NCBI GenBank assembly: GCA_902767455.1
Contig: CACXHH010000274.1
Span: 1-7,303, forward strand
Length of the DNA stretch: 7,303 bases
Source of the DNA: an uncultured Eubacteriales bacterium
GTDB lineage: Bacteria; Bacillota; Clostridia; Christensenellales; Borkfalkiaceae
Direction of reading: 5' to 3'
This document shows positions 5,361 to 7,303 of this stretch, in pieces. Numbering within the stretch: the first letter of the stretch is position 1; every line of letters begins with the position of its first letter. The position numbers and the translations under genes were made by a program. The notes under the pieces are model-generated. The model was not told the origin of the DNA. It ran no database searches and worked only from the letters and a program-made list of their open reading frames with translations.

Positions 5361-5557
5361 CAACACCCCCACATATAGTTGATGTATCCATTGAGGATAT
5401 AGGCTATAAGAAGGATAAATGCACCAAGAAAACCCTGTGCCCAATACTTCACCTTTTCCATACGTTCCTGATGGCGATAATAGGCTGTCCAGGAATTAAA
5501 TCCCTGCGGAACAAGTTCCGAAACGAAGTAGTTTTCAGTTTCTATGATATTAGGCAT
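5360..5557 (-). CDS. 65-residue single-span membrane protein
   Basis: The protein has a soluble N-terminal part (MPNIIETENYFVSELVPQGF, then an amphipathic charged stretch YYRHQERMEKVKYW) and one transmembrane segment at about residues 40-58 (AQGFLGAFILLIAYILNG), ending NYMWGC. The ATG is well supported by TAGGAG, about 9 nt upstream. It is the first gene after the strong promoter at about 5600, so it should be among the earliest made. Early phage membrane proteins are often superinfection-exclusion, lysis or host-takeover factors, but no family is recognised here. Its TGA overlaps the start of the broken ORF that follows. Confidence 0.72.
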   Translation of the reverse strand: MPNIIETENYFVSELVPQGFNSWTAYYRHQERMEKVKYWAQGFLGAFILLIAYILNGYINYMWGC

Positions 5558-5597
5558 AATTGTTGTCTCCTACGGATGGTTGTCTATTATACAATGG

Positions 5598-5626
5598 AAT
5601 ATAATAAAATACCTACTGATTGTCAA
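5598..5626 (-). promoter_or_regulatory. Strong sigma-70-type promoter for the early operon
   Basis: Minus-strand TTGACA (5626-5621), exactly 17 nt, then TATATT (5603-5598): a full match for -35 and 5 of 6 for -10. It sits between the glycosyltransferase stop and the membrane-protein start, with a good ribosome-binding site downstream. A perfect TATAAT also occurs at 5591-5586, without a matching -35 box. The consensus match implies a host with a standard housekeeping sigma factor. Confidence 0.75.
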
Positions 5627-5636
5627 TAGGTATTTT
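5606..5636. promoter_or_regulatory. Perfect inverted repeat around the -35 box (probable operator)
   Basis: AAAATACCTA (5606-5615) and TAGGTATTTT (5627-5636) are perfect 10-base arms separated by 11 nt. The -35 hexamer lies in the centre and the left arm lies in the promoter spacer, a usual place for a dimeric repressor to block RNA polymerase. The arm also ends in a T run, so a weak terminator for the glycosyltransferase transcript is a second possibility, but the AT-rich stem makes that less likely. Confidence 0.6.
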
Positions 5637-5649
5637 CTAAAATAGGCAA

Positions 5650-6378
5650 TTATTTTTTTGAAGGAATAACCTCAACCGGCCTAGACTCGTTCCGTATGGG
5701 GAAATTATGTTCCCTTATCAAGTCCACATAGGTCTGCAACGATTCTCTATAGTCTTCGTGCAAATCGGAATCCCCACCTACGGAGCCGTTTAGAATAATT
5801 TCGCATGTAATGGCCACCTTATGATGGAGATGGTCGCATACAAGACCTAGATACTGGTCCTCGCTGCCCCACCGTGTAAATCGGGGTTCAAACAAGGAGC
5901 CGTTATTAAACGCCATAATCTCCTGGATGGCAGACACACTCATTGCAAATCCACAGGAGTAGAATGGGTTGCAGAGTGTGCCAGTGTCAACAATGGTGGC
6001 ACCGCTCAATGGTACAAATATTTTTGAGTGCCGTGCGTCTTGACCGCAGGAATAGAGCATACACTGTATTCCGTAGGTATCCATCAAATACTTGACGGCA
6101 TCCGGGTTGTACGTGGTTGGGTAACGGTCGCCATCGAAGAACTCGATGATGTCGTTGAATTGGGGGTTGAATGTAGTGAGTATCTTCTGCAATCCTGCGT
6201 TGCGGTTGGCACCACGGTTTCCCGCATATGGCATCTGCACGTAACTACAATTGAGTTTGGTGCATTCGGAAATGTCCTTGTCCGTAGGGGCGTCGAATAC
6301 GAACACGGTGGACGGACCACCCGGAAACTTTCGGATGGAGTCCGTCTGGTTGTGCGATAGGATTACACGGTACAGCAT
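5650..6378 (-). CDS. GT-A fold glycosyltransferase (family 2-like)
   Basis: A 242-residue protein with the ordered motifs of a single-domain GT-A enzyme, which moves a sugar from a nucleotide-sugar donor. The N-terminal strand reads YRVILSHNQTD; GNRGANRNAGL (53-63) matches the 'G.s.ARN.G' donor loop; FFDGDRYP (80-87) holds the metal-binding DxD (Asp82/Asp84); and RWGSEDQYLG (169-178) matches the 'WG.ED' acceptor/catalytic motif. There is no membrane segment, so it is cytoplasmic. The start overlaps the stop of the preceding probable structural gene (TAATG), implying coupled translation and a linked job such as glycosylating a virion protein. A 7-A run sits just before the stop. Acceptor and sugar cannot be predicted; DNA-base or host-surface modification remain possible. 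Confidence 0.8.
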   Translation of the reverse strand: MLYRVILSHNQTDSIRKFPGGPSTVFVFDAPTDKDISECTKLNCSYVQMPYAGNRGANRNAGLQKILTTFNPQFNDIIEFFDGDRYPTTYNPDAVKYLMDTYGIQCMLYSCGQDARHSKIFVPLSGATIVDTGTLCNPFYSCGFAMSVSAIQEIMAFNNGSLFEPRFTRWGSEDQYLGLVCDHLHHKVAITCEIILNGSVGGDSDLHEDYRESLQTYVDLIREHNFPIRNESRPVEVIPSKK

Positions 6379-7303
6379 TAGTAAGACATTACGTATATGT
6401 CGGAGCCAATCTTGACAAAATATACTTTAGCCGTTGCCAGCACGGGGGGTAGGCTACCTACACCAATAGGATGGTCTATATGGTAACCTGTCCCATCTCC
6501 ATTAGATGGAACAGAATTAAATCGAGGATATAAGGTATAGTATGTATCTTTTGAGGAATCCGCCCATCTTTTAGGAGTTACACGCGTTCCCGTAGATGTA
6601 TAGAATTGTAAACTAAAATGATTAGTATATCGGCTAGGTGCAATCATCGTACCATAGAGTTCACCGCTAGGGGGTTCTATAATTGTACCTGTGTCGGAAA
6701 GACCTATACGTGCAATAGAACGAATATTGATAGTCAATTCATATACTAAACCATCAACTAATGCATCAGTAACTATATACATACGAGAGAGACCATCCAA
6801 CCCGGGAGTTGCATGTTCTGACGAACCATTAAAAATAGTCTTGACATATAAAGGGTCTGTTGCTTCATCACCTTCAAAGCGACCGTATGCCGTAATACCA
6901 TACCAAGTATTCCATATAATATGATTTATACCTTCGGGGCGTAACCCATATTCATTAGAAGAATTAGGTGTTTTAAACAATGGCACATCCGCAGTCTGAT
7001 TATCATATGTAATAAACTGTCCATCCTGTAATAATGAATAGCGTACTTGCGTATCTTCGGACACTAGACCAGTTGGGTCAAGCGATACAAATTTACGACC
7101 CGCTAGATACGGAATCATTACACCATCATCCTGGAATACGATAACATCAGAACTTCCACCACTCTCGGAACCGGAATTCTTCCATTCGATGTTTCCATTC
7201 TTGTGTACAATGACAACCTTACCTTCAGAGACATTAGAGAACGTGAACTTCAAGCTGTCCCAATTACTTAACTGGTAGCGGGATGTGTAGTGGTTATGAA
7301 GCA
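6378..7303 (-). CDS. Probable phage tail/surface structural protein, C-terminal part
   Basis: The frame is open from the window edge; the first visible in-frame initiator is a TTG at 7253, with no stop upstream, so the gene almost certainly begins outside the window. About 307 residues are visible. The sequence is rich in Gly, Ser, Thr, Tyr and short beta-like stretches (KVVIVHKNGNIEWKNSGSES, IVFQDDGVMIPYLAGRKF, AKVYFVKIGSDIYVMSY), with few charges and no long helices. That is typical of tail-fibre, receptor-binding or decoration proteins, although no named family is recognised. Codon third positions look more AT-rich than in the replication genes, suggesting a variable or exchanged region. 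The glycosyltransferase starts at its stop codon. Confidence 0.55.
   Translation of the reverse strand, partial: LHNHYTSRYQLSNWDSLKFTFSNVSEGKVVIVHKNGNIEWKNSGSESGGSSDVIVFQDDGVMIPYLAGRKFVSLDPTGLVSEDTQVRYSLLQDGQFITYDNQTADVPLFKTPNSSNEYGLRPEGINHIIWNTWYGITAYGRFEGDEATDPLYVKTIFNGSSEHATPGLDGLSRMYIVTDALVDGLVYELTINIRSIARIGLSDTGTIIEPPSGELYGTMIAPSRYTNHFSLQFYTSTGTRVTPKRWADSSKDTYYTLYPRFNSVPSNGDGTGYHIDHPIGVGSLPPVLATAKVYFVKIGSDIYVMSY

Noticed and set aside
6028..6360. Plus-strand 110-codon ORF and minus-strand 78-codon ORF inside the glycosyltransferase
   Set aside because: Both are shadows of a gene with intact family motifs; compositions are odd and there are no start signals.

Overview
The window reads as part of a tailed-phage or prophage genome. 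Every gene I can support is on the minus strand, so transcription runs from high to low coordinates. Genes are tightly packed: several junctions overlap at stop/start (TGATG or TAATG), and small unknown proteins are common. The named functions (sliding clamp, CHC2-type zinc finger/TOPRIM primase, a probable tail or surface-structure protein, a GT-A glycosyltransferase) fit a phage. TAA, TAG and TGA all serve as stops, Shine-Dalgarno sites of AGGAG/AAGGA type are visible, and one promoter matches the sigma-70 consensus well. The host cannot be named from this sequence; base composition looks intermediate, with the 6400-7250 gene and the transposase leader more AT-rich than the replication genes.

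Layout in transcription order. (1) 7303-5650: the C-terminal part of a probable structural/surface protein that runs in from beyond the window, followed with a 1-nt overlap by a GT-A fold glycosyltransferase. (2) 5649-5558: a strong promoter (TTGACA, 17 nt, TATATT) whose -35 box lies in the centre of a perfect 10+10 bp inverted repeat. This is a natural boundary between a late/structural block and an early/replication block. (3) 5557-5360: a 65-aa single-span membrane protein, whose stop overlaps the start of a short ORF broken by the next element. (4) About 5323-3861: an IS200/IS605-family element carrying only tnpB, with intact RuvC residues, an end hairpin on each side, a structured leader and a probable 3' omega RNA. 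No tnpA is present. (5) 3824-2629: five small genes: a 28-aa ORF, two 97-aa unknown proteins (the second basic and Arg-rich), a 115-aa cysteine-rich zinc-ribbon-like protein, and a 42-aa membrane peptide. (6) 2629-1: a helix-turn-helix protein, a primase, a DnaN-like sliding clamp, and the start of an unknown protein that leaves the window.

How it may work together (inference): the promoter at about 5600 would drive an early operon that sets up phage replication with its own primase and clamp, and the HTH protein may act with the primase. The IS landed between the promoter and that operon and appears to have interrupted a tiny coupled ORF. Its sequence next to the right end defines the TnpB guide. 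The glycosyltransferase, coupled to a probable tail protein, suggests glycosylation of the virion or of the host surface.

The most unusual points are the structured tnpB leader, which hides its own ribosome-binding site in a hairpin with competing pairings; the reconstructable insertion site; and the operator-like palindrome around the -35 box. No gene-free stretch exceeds 300 bases; the longest non-coding part is the roughly 230-base IS left-end/leader region at 5130-5359.
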